A DNA stretch of 64,000 bases from Sphingomonas leidyi (GTDB lineage: Bacteria; Pseudomonadota; Alphaproteobacteria; Sphingomonadales; Sphingomonadaceae): positions 868,001-932,000 of the forward strand of contig NZ_JAASQV010000002.1 in the NCBI RefSeq assembly GCF_011761945.1, given 5' to 3'. The number at the start of each line of letters is the position of its first letter. The stretch's first letter is position 1. Below, piece after piece: positions 16,536-25,010 of the stretch. Position numbers and translations under genes: made by a program. The notes under the pieces are model-generated. The model saw only the letters and a program-made list of their open reading frames with translations, did no database searches and was not told the origin of the DNA.

Positions 16536-19013
16536 ATGAGTCGTTTCGCGCGTTCTCCGATCACTGCCGTGCTGGGCCCCACCAACACCGGCAAGACGCA
16601 TCTCGCAGTGGAGCGGATGGCCGGCCATGCCAGCGGCATGATCGGCTTCCCGCTGCGCCTGCTGGCGCGCGAGGTCTATGATCGCGTCGTCAGGATGAAG
16701 GGCAGCGACGCCGAAGTCGCGCTGATCACCGGCGAGGAGAAGATCCTGCCGCCCAAGGCGCGCTGGTTCCTGTGCACCGCCGAGTCGATGCCGCTGGAAC
16801 GCGAAGTCGCATTCGTCGGCCTGGACGAGGCGCAGCTGGGCGCGGATCCCGAGCGCGGCCATGTCTTCACCGATCGCCTGCTGCGCGCCCGCGGCCGCGA
16901 GGAGACGATGATCCTCGGCTCGGACAGCCTGAAGCCCATGCTGAAGGCGTTGGTGCCCGAGGCCGAGGTGATCGGCCGGCCGCGCTTCTCGACGCTCAGC
17001 TATGCCGGGGCCAAGAAGCTGTCCCGCTTGCCGCGCCGTTCGGCGATCGTGGCGTTCAGCGCCGAGGAAGTCTATGCCGTCGCCGAGGCGCTGCGGCGCC
17101 TGCGCGGCGGCGCGGCGGTGGTGATGGGCGCGCTCAGTCCCCGCACCCGCAATGCCCAGGTGGCGATGTTCCAGGCGGGCGAGGTCGACTATCTCGTCGC
17201 CACCGATGCGATCGGCATGGGGCTGAATATGGACGTGCACCATGTCGCCTTCGCTTCGCTTTCCAAGTTCGACGGGCGCCGCCAGCGCCGGCTGACCGTG
17301 GCCGAGATGGCGCAGATCGCCGGGCGCGCGGGGCGGCATCAACGGGACGGGACCTTCGGCGCGCTGCACGAGGAAGGCCCCAATGCCTTCACGCCGGAGG
17401 AAGTGCTGGCGATCGAGGCGCACCGGGTGCCGCCGCTGGAGAAGCTCTACTGGCGCGAAGGCGAGCCCGATTTCGCCAGCATCGATGCGCTGATCGCCAG
17501 CCTCGAGGCCAGGCCGCAGAACGCCGTGCTGCGCGCGGCGCCCGAGGCAGTGGACCTTGCGGTGCTCAAGCGGCTTTCGGAAGAGGATTGGGTGCGCCAG
17601 CGCGTGCGCGCGCCGGCGATGGTCAGGCGGCTCTGGGCGGCGTGCGGCCTGCCCGATTTCCGCAAGCTCGGGCCCGAGCCGCACAGCCGCTTCGTCGGCC
17701 GGCTCTTCGGGCATCTTTCCGAAGGGTTCGGCCATGTGCCGCACCAATGGTTCGCCGACGAGATCCAGCGGCTCGACAATATGGGCGGCGATGTCGAGAC
17801 GCTCGCCGGGCGCATCGCCGCGGCGCGCAGCTGGGCCTATATCGCGCACCGGGCCGACTGGCTCGAGGACCCGGTCCACTGGGCCGAGCGCACGCGCGCG
17901 GTGGAGGAGAAGCTCTCCGACGCGCTGCACGCCAGCCTGACCCAGCGCTTCGTCGACAAGCGCACCACCGTGCTGCTCCGCCAGATCGGTGCCGACGCCT
18001 CGAGCCTGCCGGTGACGATCGGGCCCGAAGGCGAAGTGACCGTCGAGGAACATGCCCTGGGCACGCTCACCGGCTTTCGCTTCACCGTCGCGCCCGAGGC
18101 GCGCGCCGCGGACAAGCGCATGCTGCTGGCGGCGGCGGAGAAGCGGCTGGGTGGCGAGTATCGCAAGCGCGGGGCCGCGCTGGCCGAGGCCGGGGACGAG
18201 GCCATCGCGCTGGCGGGATCGGTGCTCGCCTGGAACGGCGTGGCGGTGGCGACGCTGGAGCCCGGGCCTAACATCGCCCGGCCGCGCATCCGGCTGGATC
18301 GCACGCTCGACGTGCTCGACCCGGCGGCCAGGAACGCGGTGCAGGCCCGGCTCGAACGCTGGTTCGCCGATCAGGTCGGCAAGCGCCTGACCGTGCTCGG
18401 CAAGCTCGATGCCGCGACGCGCGATCCGGCGGCCGGCGCGCCGTTGCGCGCGCTCGCCAATGCGCTGCTCGAAGCCGGCGGGCTGCTTCCGCGCCGTGCT
18501 GCCGCCACGCTGGTGGAAGCGCTCGACCCGCAGGCGCGTCAGCGGCTGCGCAGGATCGGCGTCACCATCGGGACGCTCGACATCTTCGCGCCGGCGCTGC
18601 TCAAGCCCGGCGCGGCGCGCTGGCGGCGCGAGCTGATGGGGCTGCCCGACGCACCCCGCGACGGCGCCACCGTATTGCCGCGCGCCGCAGCGGGCGCCGA
18701 TCTCGTCCATGGCTATCGCCCGCTGGGCGCCCAGGCGGTGCGCGTCGACCTGGTCGAGCGCATTGCCCGCGCCGCGCACGACGCGCGCCAGGGCCGAAAG
18801 CCCTTCGCGCCCGATCCCGCCCTGGCCACTTCGATGGGGCTCACCGCCGAGACGCTGGCCCGGCTGATGGCCCAGCTCGGCTTCCGCACCGCGCGCTCCA
18901 TCGCGGGCGAGCCGCAACGCTGGATCTGGCAGGGGCTGGTCGCGCCGGCCGCGCCCAAGGCGCCGCCGCGCGACAATGCCTTTGCGGCGCTCGGGGCGCT
19001 GAAGCATGGCTGA
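16536..19013 (+). CDS. Suv3-like RNA helicase
   Basis: Superfamily 2 helicase of 825 aa, of the group related to mitochondrial Suv3. The P-loop GPTNTGKTH is at 14-22, motif II reads DEAQ (97-100) within a segment typical of Suv3 proteins, and motif VI QIAGRAGR is near 270. The C-terminal half (about 400-825) is alphaproteobacteria-like and not enzymatically recognisable. It probably unwinds RNA in turnover or ribosome-related work. The ATG at 16536 directly precedes the helicase domain; the frame is open far upstream but only as antisense to the peptidase gene. Its end overlaps the S4 gene by 8 bp. Confidence 0.9.
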   Translation: MSRFARSPITAVLGPTNTGKTHLAVERMAGHASGMIGFPLRLLAREVYDRVVRMKGSDAEVALITGEEKILPPKARWFLCTAESMPLEREVAFVGLDEAQLGADPERGHVFTDRLLRARGREETMILGSDSLKPMLKALVPEAEVIGRPRFSTLSYAGAKKLSRLPRRSAIVAFSAEEVYAVAEALRRLRGGAAVVMGALSPRTRNAQVAMFQAGEVDYLVATDAIGMGLNMDVHHVAFASLSKFDGRRQRRLTVAEMAQIAGRAGRHQRDGTFGALHEEGPNAFTPEEVLAIEAHRVPPLEKLYWREGEPDFASIDALIASLEARPQNAVLRAAPEAVDLAVLKRLSEEDWVRQRVRAPAMVRRLWAACGLPDFRKLGPEPHSRFVGRLFGHLSEGFGHVPHQWFADEIQRLDNMGGDVETLAGRIAAARSWAYIAHRADWLEDPVHWAERTRAVEEKLSDALHASLTQRFVDKRTTVLLRQIGADASSLPVTIGPEGEVTVEEHALGTLTGFRFTVAPEARAADKRMLLAAAEKRLGGEYRKRGAALAEAGDEAIALAGSVLAWNGVAVATLEPGPNIARPRIRLDRTLDVLDPAARNAVQARLERWFADQVGKRLTVLGKLDAATRDPAAGAPLRALANALLEAGGLLPRRAAATLVEALDPQARQRLRRIGVTIGTLDIFAPALLKPGAARWRRELMGLPDAPRDGATVLPRAAAGADLVHGYRPLGAQAVRVDLVERIARAAHDARQGRKPFAPDPALATSMGLTAETLARLMAQLGFRTARSIAGEPQRWIWQGLVAPAAPKAPPRDNAFAALGALKHG

Positions 19014-19308
19014 CGGCGCGGCGATGCGGATCGACCGGTTCCTCTGGTGGTCGCGCCTCGCCAAGACGCGTTCGGCAGCACAGGCGATCGCCGAGAAGGG
19101 CCTGTTGCGCATCGACGGCCGCCGAGTCGAACGCAGCTCGGCCACGGTGCGCGTGGGGTGCGTCGTGGCCTTTCCGCTCTATGGCAAGGTGCGGGTGATC
19201 CGGGTTGAGCTGCTGCCCGCACGGCGTGGCCCGCCGGCGGAAGGGCGCGCCTGTTATCAGGACCTGGTGGTCACTGCGAACGTCTCGCAGGAAGCGCCAA
19301 CTGATTGA
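19006..19308 (+). CDS. S4 domain RNA-binding protein (Hsp15-like)
   Basis: A 100-aa protein that is almost entirely an S4 RNA-binding domain (MRIDRFLWWSRLAKTRSAAQ onward). Hsp15 proteins bind stalled 50S subunits carrying nascent chains; this is the closest functional model. It overlaps the helicase gene by 8 bp and so is translationally coupled, which suggests the two act on the same RNA or ribosomal target. The C-terminus is shorter and less basic than in E. coli Hsp15. Confidence 0.88.
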   Translation: MADGAAMRIDRFLWWSRLAKTRSAAQAIAEKGLLRIDGRRVERSSATVRVGCVVAFPLYGKVRVIRVELLPARRGPPAEGRACYQDLVVTANVSQEAPTD

Positions 19309-19368
19309 CGCAGCGAATCCACAGGCATAGCAGGACCCCCACGTCTTCGATCCAAGGGGCCAGTTTCC

Positions 19369-19707
19369 ATGACCTATGTCGTCACCGACGCCTGCATCCG
19401 GTGCAAGTACATGGATTGTGTCGAGGTCTGTCCGGTCGATTGTTTCTATGAAGGCGAGAACATGCTCGTCATCAATCCGAACGAGTGCATCGACTGCGGC
19501 GTCTGCGAGCCCGAATGCCCGGCCGAGGCGATCCTCCCCGATACCGAGAACGGCCTCGAAAAGTGGCTGGAGCTCAATCGCAGCTATTCGGAGTCCTGGC
19601 CCAACATCACGCAGAAGGGCGACGTGCCCGCCGATGCCGACGCGATGAAGGGCGTCGAGGGCAAGTTCGAGCAGTTCTTCTCGCCCGAGCCCGGTTCGGG
19701 CAGCTAG
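19369..19707 (+). CDS. fdxA: Ferredoxin FdxA, 7Fe type
   Basis: A 112-aa electron carrier with one [3Fe-4S] and one [4Fe-4S] cluster. The first motif ([14 protein letters not shown], from residue 9) has the altered spacing typical of the 3Fe cluster and the second is [12 protein letters not shown]. Length and C-terminal extension match the FdxA family. It follows the S4 gene by 60 bp and precedes carD, a gene order common in alphaproteobacteria. Its partner proteins cannot be told from the window. Confidence 0.96.
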   Translation: MTYVVTDACIRCKYMDCVEVCPVDCFYEGENMLVINPNECIDCGVCEPECPAEAILPDTENGLEKWLELNRSYSESWPNITQKGDVPADADAMKGVEGKFEQFFSPEPGSGS

Positions 19708-20247
19708 CGCCCCGGGCATGGCCGGCACCCGCAGGGACGCCGGCCTTCTGCCGGCGGCGAATCGCGTCGCTGCGGCGCAGCACGTTCGAATCGGCTAGGG
19801 ACCCTTGCCGGATCGCGGGGCCGGCTTGGCCGGAATTCGACCGCCGGCAGGATGGCGGATGCATTGCCCCCGCAGCACGGCTGTCGACCCGGCAGACGAA
19901 CGCGCCCGGTGGCGGCGTCTCACCTGCGTCGAGTAACCTCTTGAGCGCCGCCGAGAAGGTGGAGCCGGTGTCCTGGCCGGCGAACTGCGGAAATGGCGCG
20001 GACATGTTCGTGGCGCCGGCTGAGTCGAGAGGCAGCCACAATCCTGCGATTAATTGCATATTTTCGCTGCAAGGCGGCACACTCGGTCTGGTAATTTTAT
20101 TGCAAACGTGTTAAATGGCTCAAGACGGAGGAAAACTCGCCTCCGCCCGGAGAAGCAAAGAGAAGTCGCCCCGATCAGCCCGCCCTGCATTCGCCGGGGC
20201 GGACGCCGAGCCCGTCGGGGCCGGTTATCACGAAAGGTTCCTCGCAC
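19708..20247. other. 540-bp stretch between fdxA and carD
   Basis: No convincing gene is seen. The first part has a short G+C-rich hairpin (CGCCGGC / GCCGGCG near 19732-19755). A minus-strand frame at 19607-20080 is open but has no recognisable domain and turns Arg-rich where it overlaps fdxA. The last 200 bp before carD are AT-rich for this genome and include TTGCA-N9-TGCAA (20054-20072), so this is probably the carD promoter region. Confidence 0.5.
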
Positions 20248-20781
20248 ATGGCTGCCAAGGCGCTGTCCTTCGATGTCGGCGATTATGTCGTTTACCCCAA
20301 GCACGGCGTGGGCCGTGTGATTGAGCTGCAGAAGTCCGAAATTGCGGGGATGCAGCTCGAACTCTACGTGTTGCGCTTCGAAAAGGAAAAGATGACGCTG
20401 CGCGTTCCGACCAACAAGGCCGAGAGCGTAGGCATGCGCAAGCTTTCGAGCGACAAGACGCTCAAGGAAGCGCTCGATACGCTGAAGGGGAAGCCGAAGG
20501 TCAAGCGCACCATGTGGTCGCGCCGCGCCCAGGAATATGAAGCGAAGATCAACTCGGGCGACCTGGTGTCGATCGCCGAAGTGGTCCGCGACCTGTTCCG
20601 TGCCGACGACCAGCCCGAGCAGAGCTATTCGGAGCGCCAGATCTTCGAAGCGGCCGCCAGCCGCCTCGCCCGCGAGCTCGCGGCGATGGAAGAGGTGGAC
20701 GAGCCGGCCGCGCTCGAGAAGATCCTCGAGATCCTGCGCAAGGCGGCGGCGATCCACAACAAGGACAAGGTTCCGGCCTGA
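20248..20781 (+). CDS. carD: CarD-family transcription regulator
   Basis: Global regulator that binds the beta subunit of RNA polymerase and stabilises open complexes, notably at rRNA promoters. The 177-aa product has the N-terminal RNA-polymerase-interaction domain (VGDYVVYPKHGVGRV, about 9-60) and a helical DNA-contacting C-terminal domain. Length fits alphaproteobacterial CarD. A clear terminator follows, so carD seems to be transcribed alone from the AT-rich region upstream. Confidence 0.95.
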   Translation: MAAKALSFDVGDYVVYPKHGVGRVIELQKSEIAGMQLELYVLRFEKEKMTLRVPTNKAESVGMRKLSSDKTLKEALDTLKGKPKVKRTMWSRRAQEYEAKINSGDLVSIAEVVRDLFRADDQPEQSYSERQIFEAAASRLARELAAMEEVDEPAALEKILEILRKAAAIHNKDKVPA

Positions 20782-20807
20782 TCCCGATCGGCAGCGAAGC
20801 CCGAACG

Positions 20808-20840
20808 AAGGGGCGGCCTTGAAAACCGCCCCTTTTCCTT
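20808..20840 (+). terminator. Intrinsic terminator after carD
   Basis: A 9-bp stem (AAGGGGCGG / CCGCCCCTT) with a 9-nt loop (20817-20825) is followed by a T-rich run (TTTTCCTT). It begins 27 bp after the carD stop. Confidence 0.85.
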
Positions 20841-20898
20841 GCCTAATCGATAGTGTATTATACATCCAACACACATACTGCTTCGGGAGGAAGTTTCG

Positions 20899-21630
20899 AT
20901 GCGCGCTGCCCTGATCGCCCTGGCCCTGCTGCCGCTCACGGCCACCGGTGCCTGCCATGCCAGCTGGGAAAAGGAGGGCCACAAGGTCAAGCCGAGTGGC
21001 GTCGGCGCCAAGCGCAGCTACGATGCGAACGGCTTCACCAAGGTCGATCTGCGCGGGCCCGACGATATCGAGGTGCGGAACGGCGCGCAGTTCGCGGTCA
21101 CGGCCGAGGGCGATACGGCGATCCTCGACCAGCTCGAGGTCCGGGTGGTCGACGGCACGCTGCGCGTTGGCCGCAAGGACCGCAACGGCTTCTCGTTCAG
21201 CAACGATCGCGGAGTGAAGGTCCATGTCGTCCTGCCGAAGCTCGATGGTGCGAGCGTCAGCGGCTCCGGCAACATGAGCGTCGACAAGGCCGAAGGCGCT
21301 TTCCGCGGCGCGATCGCCGGCTCGGGCAATCTCGGCATCGCCACGCTCACCGCGACCGATGCCGATCTCTCGATCGCGGGCTCCGGAGACCTCACCGTGG
21401 CAGGTACGGTCAGCCGGCTCAACGCCTCGATCGCCGGTTCGGGCGACATCGACGCCAGCAAGCTGACCGCCACCGGCGCCAGCATCTCGGTCATCGGTTC
21501 GGGCAGCCTGCGCGGCGTGGTCAGGGGCGGTGCCTCGGTCTCGATCGCGGGCTCGGGCGATGTCGATCTCACCGGCGGCGCGAAATGCTCGGTGAGCGCG
21601 GTCGGCTCGGGCGAGGCGCATTGCTCCTGA
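20899..21630 (+). CDS. DUF2807 domain protein, exported
   Basis: A 243-aa protein with a signal peptide (MRAALIALALLPLTATGAC) and a Cys at about 19, so it may be a lipoprotein. The rest is a GIN/DUF2807 beta-helix domain with repeated IAGSGD / VSGSGN motifs spaced about 20 residues apart, typical of a right-handed parallel beta fold. It is predicted to lie at the cell envelope; the role of the family is unknown. It follows the carD terminator and a short region with the palindrome TGTATTATACA (20854-20864). A second paralogue is next. Confidence 0.85.
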   Translation: MRAALIALALLPLTATGACHASWEKEGHKVKPSGVGAKRSYDANGFTKVDLRGPDDIEVRNGAQFAVTAEGDTAILDQLEVRVVDGTLRVGRKDRNGFSFSNDRGVKVHVVLPKLDGASVSGSGNMSVDKAEGAFRGAIAGSGNLGIATLTATDADLSIAGSGDLTVAGTVSRLNASIAGSGDIDASKLTATGASISVIGSGSLRGVVRGGASVSIAGSGDVDLTGGAKCSVSAVGSGEAHCS

Positions 21631-21667
21631 GCTTGCCTCGGCGCTGAAGCCGCGCGAGGGTACGCCC

Positions 21668-22372
21668 ATGTATCGGCTCGCCCTCGCTCCCCTGCTGCTG
21701 CTCGTCGGCGCCGCCGCGCCGGGAGACGAGCGCGTCGTGATGGTCACCGGTTTCGACCGGCTGCGCATCGACGGGCCGTTCGCGGTGGAAGTCGTGCCCG
21801 GATCGCCCGGCGTGACGCTCGCGGGCGACCGTGCCGCGCTCGACCGGGTCGGCGTGCGGGTCGAGGCGGGCACGCTGGTCATCAATGCCGGCACGCAGAG
21901 CTGGGAATCGGCGGCGGGCAAGACCGCGAGCGGTGCGCGCATCCGGGTCGCGGTGCCGGGGCTGCGCGTGGTGCAGACCAATGGCGGCGCGTTGCTGAAG
22001 ATCGCCGAGATGCGCGGCAACCGTCTCGACGTCTCGCTCAACGGTACGGGGCGGATCGATATCGGCAAGGTCGATGCGCAGGACCTGGGCGTCACCCTGG
22101 CCGGCGCGGGCACGGTGACGCTGGCGGGCAATGCGCTGCACACGCGCGTGCGGCTCTATGGCACCAGCAGCCTCGATGCCGCCGCGCTGACCACCGCCGA
22201 CGCGCTGCTCGTCTCGGGAAGCGGCGGGGCGCTGGTGATGAACGTGCGCTACAACGCCCAGATCAGCGCGACGTCGAGCGGCGTGGTCCGCGTGCTCGGC
22301 CCGGCCAAATGCCGGGTGATCGGGCAGGGCCCGGTGGAATGCGCCGATCTCGAGCCGCGCCGGGGAAGCTAA
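21668..22372 (+). CDS. DUF2807 domain protein, exported (second copy)
   Basis: A 234-aa exported paralogue of the preceding gene, 38 bp downstream. A short signal peptide (to about residue 18) precedes the GIN/DUF2807 fold, here with the looser repeats LNGTGRID, LAGAGTV and VSGSGGA. Sequence identity to its neighbour is low, so this is an old tandem pair, not a recent duplication. Its 3' end overlaps the convergent pdeM gene by 4 bp. Confidence 0.8.
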   Translation: MYRLALAPLLLLVGAAAPGDERVVMVTGFDRLRIDGPFAVEVVPGSPGVTLAGDRAALDRVGVRVEAGTLVINAGTQSWESAAGKTASGARIRVAVPGLRVVQTNGGALLKIAEMRGNRLDVSLNGTGRIDIGKVDAQDLGVTLAGAGTVTLAGNALHTRVRLYGTSSLDAAALTTADALLVSGSGGALVMNVRYNAQISATSSGVVRVLGPAKCRVIGQGPVECADLEPRRGS

Positions 22373-23031
22373 GCCGCGAGCGGGAAGCGCAGCAGCCGGT
22401 CCTCGAGCGCGACCAGCGCCTGCGCGCTGCGCCCCACTGCGCGGGCGATCTCCGGATGATGCGCATCCAGCCCGCCGGTGAGCGCGCCGAAGGCCGGCAG
22501 GATCAGCTTGGTCGGCGAGGCGACGAAGCAGCGCCGCGCCACTTGCCGCCCCCGGATGCGCAGCCGCAGCTTGGGGTGGAAATGGCCCGAAAGCTCGGGC
22601 CGCGGATCGCGCGGTTCGGCCTCGTGGCGCAGGACCAGCCCGTCGACCTCGGCTTCCTCCAGGATCGTGCCGCCAAAGGGATCGATCAGCAGGCTGTCAT
22701 GATTGCCGGTGATCCAGCGCCAGTCTAGCCGGGCGGTGAGGCGGGCGAGCAGTGCGCGCGCATCCCCGGGCAGCCGCTCGCAGCCTTCCGAATCGTGAAA
22801 GCTGTCGCCCAGGCACCAGAGCTCGCGCGCCTGGGTGCGCTCCGCCAGCGCCTCGATGGCATGCAGGGTCGCGATCGAATCATAGGGGGGCAGCATCTGT
22901 CCGCGCGCGGCGAACCAGCTGCCCTTCTCGAAATGCAGGTCGGCAACGAGCAGGGCCTTGCGCGCCGGCCAGTAGAGCCCGCCCTCGGGCAGCGCCATCA
23001 GCTCATGGCCGGCGAACGAAAGGGGAACCAT
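22369..23031 (-). CDS. pdeM: Ligase-associated DNA damage response endonuclease PdeM
   Basis: Metallophosphoesterase-fold nuclease of 220 aa. The dimetal motifs are in order: DLHFEKG, GDSFHD, GNHD and the final GHFHPK. The family was named for its usual link with a DNA ligase, an exonuclease and a helicase, but none is adjacent here. The ATG at 23031 gives the family's normal N-terminus (VPLSFAGHELMALPEGGLYW). Confidence 0.85.
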   Translation of the reverse strand: MVPLSFAGHELMALPEGGLYWPARKALLVADLHFEKGSWFAARGQMLPPYDSIATLHAIEALAERTQARELWCLGDSFHDSEGCERLPGDARALLARLTARLDWRWITGNHDSLLIDPFGGTILEEAEVDGLVLRHEAEPRDPRPELSGHFHPKLRLRIRGRQVARRCFVASPTKLILPAFGALTGGLDAHHPEIARAVGRSAQALVALEDRLLRFPLAA

Positions 23032-23062
23032 CGTGCCGATATCGATCCTCGCGGCCGTGCCG

Positions 23063-23503
23063 TCAACAGCGCAGCATCGGCACCTTGCGGCCCTGATAGG
23101 TGATCGTGCCATGGTCCTGATCGGCGCGCTCGATCGTGTAGCTGCGTGTCTCGGGCGGGTTCACCTTCTCGGCGCCGTCGCTCGCGGCGGCGTCATAGCG
23201 CTCGCGGATCGTCTCGGTCACGGTGTTTCCGGCCAGCGCCCAGCCACCCATCTCGCCGCTATTGTCGAGGCTGCCATCGGCGGCAAAATGGGCGATGAAG
23301 TCGCTCGCACAACTGGCTTCGAACGACCAGCTGCCGACCAGCCAGTCGCGCAGCGGCGCGCTGGCGGGGGCCGCCGCGGCGCGGGCGGCCGGCGCTGCTT
23401 CGCTCGCCTCTGCCTTCTGTACCGGCTTGGCCGCATCGGGCTGGCACGCCGCCAGCGCCGCGCCGCCGAGCATCAAAGCGATGAATCGAGCCCCCTCATG
23501 CAT
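23063..23503 (-). CDS. Putative lipoprotein of unknown function
   Basis: A 146-aa protein with a lipoprotein signal: the lipobox ALAAC places the lipidated Cys at residue 20. A Pro/Ala-rich linker follows, then a domain of about 95 residues (LRDWLVGSWSFEASC to the C-terminal MLRC) with two or three Cys that could form disulfides. It is predicted to be anchored in the outer or inner membrane. The gene sits 31 bp upstream of pdeM, but no functional link is evident. Confidence 0.75.
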   Translation of the reverse strand: MHEGARFIALMLGGAALAACQPDAAKPVQKAEASEAAPAARAAAAPASAPLRDWLVGSWSFEASCASDFIAHFAADGSLDNSGEMGGWALAGNTVTETIRERYDAAASDGAEKVNPPETRSYTIERADQDHGTITYQGRKVPMLRC

Positions 23504-23544
23504 GGCCCGAATCTAGCCCAGATGGTCGATTCGGGCCAGCGCGA

Positions 23545-24954
23545 TCAGGCCGGCATCTTCGCCATCTCGCCGATCTTCGCCAGGATCCGCACCCAGGAGC
23601 GAATGCCCTTGTGGAAGCTCTTCAGATCATATTTCTCGTTGGGCGAATGGATATTGTCGTCGGTCAGCGCGAAGCCGACCAGCACCGTGTCCATCCCCAG
23701 GATCTTCGAGATCGAAGTGACGACCGGGATGCCCCCGCCGCAGCCGATCAGCGCCGCCTTGCCCCATTCGGCGTCCAGCGCCGCCTGGGTGGCCTCGAGC
23801 GGCGGGCTGTCGCTCGATACCGAGACCGCGGGGCTGCCGGGGCCGCGCCCGGTGAAGGCAACCGAGCAATCGGCGGGCAGGCGCGAACGGACATGTTCCT
23901 CGAAGGATGCCCAGACCCTGGCGGGATCCTGGGCACCGGTCAGGCGGAAGCTCACCTTGGCATGGGCTTCGGCCGGGATCACCGTCTTGAAGCCTTCGCC
24001 CGTATAGCCGCCCCAGATGCCGTTGACCTCGGCGGTCGGCCGCGACCAGATCTGCTCGAGCACGTCATGGCCCCGCTCGCCGGCCGGCACGCTCAGGCCG
24101 ATGTCGCCGAGGAACGCGCCGGCGTCGAAGCCGAGCGCATCCCAGCTCCCGCGCACGACGGGATCGAGCTCGGGCACGCCGTCATAGAAGCCGGCGAGCG
24201 TCACGCGGCCATCGGCGTCCTTCATCTCGCCCAGGATCGAGCAGAGCAGCTGGATCGGGTTGCGCGCCGCGCCGCCATAGAGGCCGGAATGGAGGTCGCG
24301 CGAGGCCGCACGGATCGTCACCTCGCCTGCCGCCATGCCGCGCAGGCCGATGGTGAGGCCCGGCGTCTCGGTATCCCACATCAGCGTGTCGCAGATCAGG
24401 GCGAAATCGGCCTTCAGCTCCTCGGCATTGGCATGAAGGAACGGCTCGAGGCTCTTCGAGCCCGATTCCTCCTCGCCCTCGAACAGGATCGTCACCTTGC
24501 AGGGCAGCGCGCCCGCGGTTTCCTTCCAGGCGCGGCAGGCCTCGACGAAGGTGCGCAGCTGGCCCTTGTCGTCCGACGCGCCGCGGCCGACGATCTGCTT
24601 CGCGCCGTCGCCGCGCGTCTCGATCACCGGGTCGAACGGATCGCGCCGCCACAGCGCGATCGGGTCGACCGGCTGGACGTCGTAATGGCCATAGAACAGG
24701 ATGTGCGGCGCGTTCCCATCCGCCGGACCGTCGTGATGTGCCACCACCATCGGATGGCCCGGCGTCTGCGCGACGCGGGCGGCGAAGCCCAGGCCGGTCA
24801 GCTCGTCGGACAGCAGGCTGGCGGCGCGCTGGCATTGTTCGGCATAGGCGGGATCGGTCGAGACCGAGGGGACGCGCATCAGCGCGAAGAGTCGGTCCAG
24901 GCTGTCGTCGAGATGCGCCTCGACATAGTCGAGCGCCTTGGTGGAGTCGGTCAT
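23545..24954 (-). CDS. M20-family dipeptidase
   Basis: Zinc-dependent peptidase of 469 aa. Metal and catalytic motifs of the M20 family are clear: GHYDVQP, GRGASDDKGQ, the catalytic EGEEESGS, and a late metal-binding segment. A dimerisation lid domain is inserted in the middle (about 200-380). No signal peptide is visible, so it is probably a cytoplasmic di- or oligopeptidase, of the DapE/CPG2-related, carnosinase-like type. It is a single gene. Confidence 0.9.
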   Translation of the reverse strand: MTDSTKALDYVEAHLDDSLDRLFALMRVPSVSTDPAYAEQCQRAASLLSDELTGLGFAARVAQTPGHPMVVAHHDGPADGNAPHILFYGHYDVQPVDPIALWRRDPFDPVIETRGDGAKQIVGRGASDDKGQLRTFVEACRAWKETAGALPCKVTILFEGEEESGSKSLEPFLHANAEELKADFALICDTLMWDTETPGLTIGLRGMAAGEVTIRAASRDLHSGLYGGAARNPIQLLCSILGEMKDADGRVTLAGFYDGVPELDPVVRGSWDALGFDAGAFLGDIGLSVPAGERGHDVLEQIWSRPTAEVNGIWGGYTGEGFKTVIPAEAHAKVSFRLTGAQDPARVWASFEEHVRSRLPADCSVAFTGRGPGSPAVSVSSDSPPLEATQAALDAEWGKAALIGCGGGIPVVTSISKILGMDTVLVGFALTDDNIHSPNEKYDLKSFHKGIRSWVRILAKIGEMAKMPA

Positions 24955-25010
24955 GCGGGAGCGCTACGCCTGTGGGCGGGGCGGGGCAAGCCGGCGCGGG
25001 CCGGCTTGCC

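Noticed and set aside
16470-19145. Minus-strand open frame of 891 codons across the helicase gene
   Set aside because: Antisense shadow of the Suv3-like helicase, whose motifs and start are clear.
19607-20080. Minus-strand frame of 157 codons between carD and fdxA
   Set aside because: No recognisable domain, overlaps fdxA antisense and becomes Arg-rich; I could not exclude a decayed gene but cannot support one.
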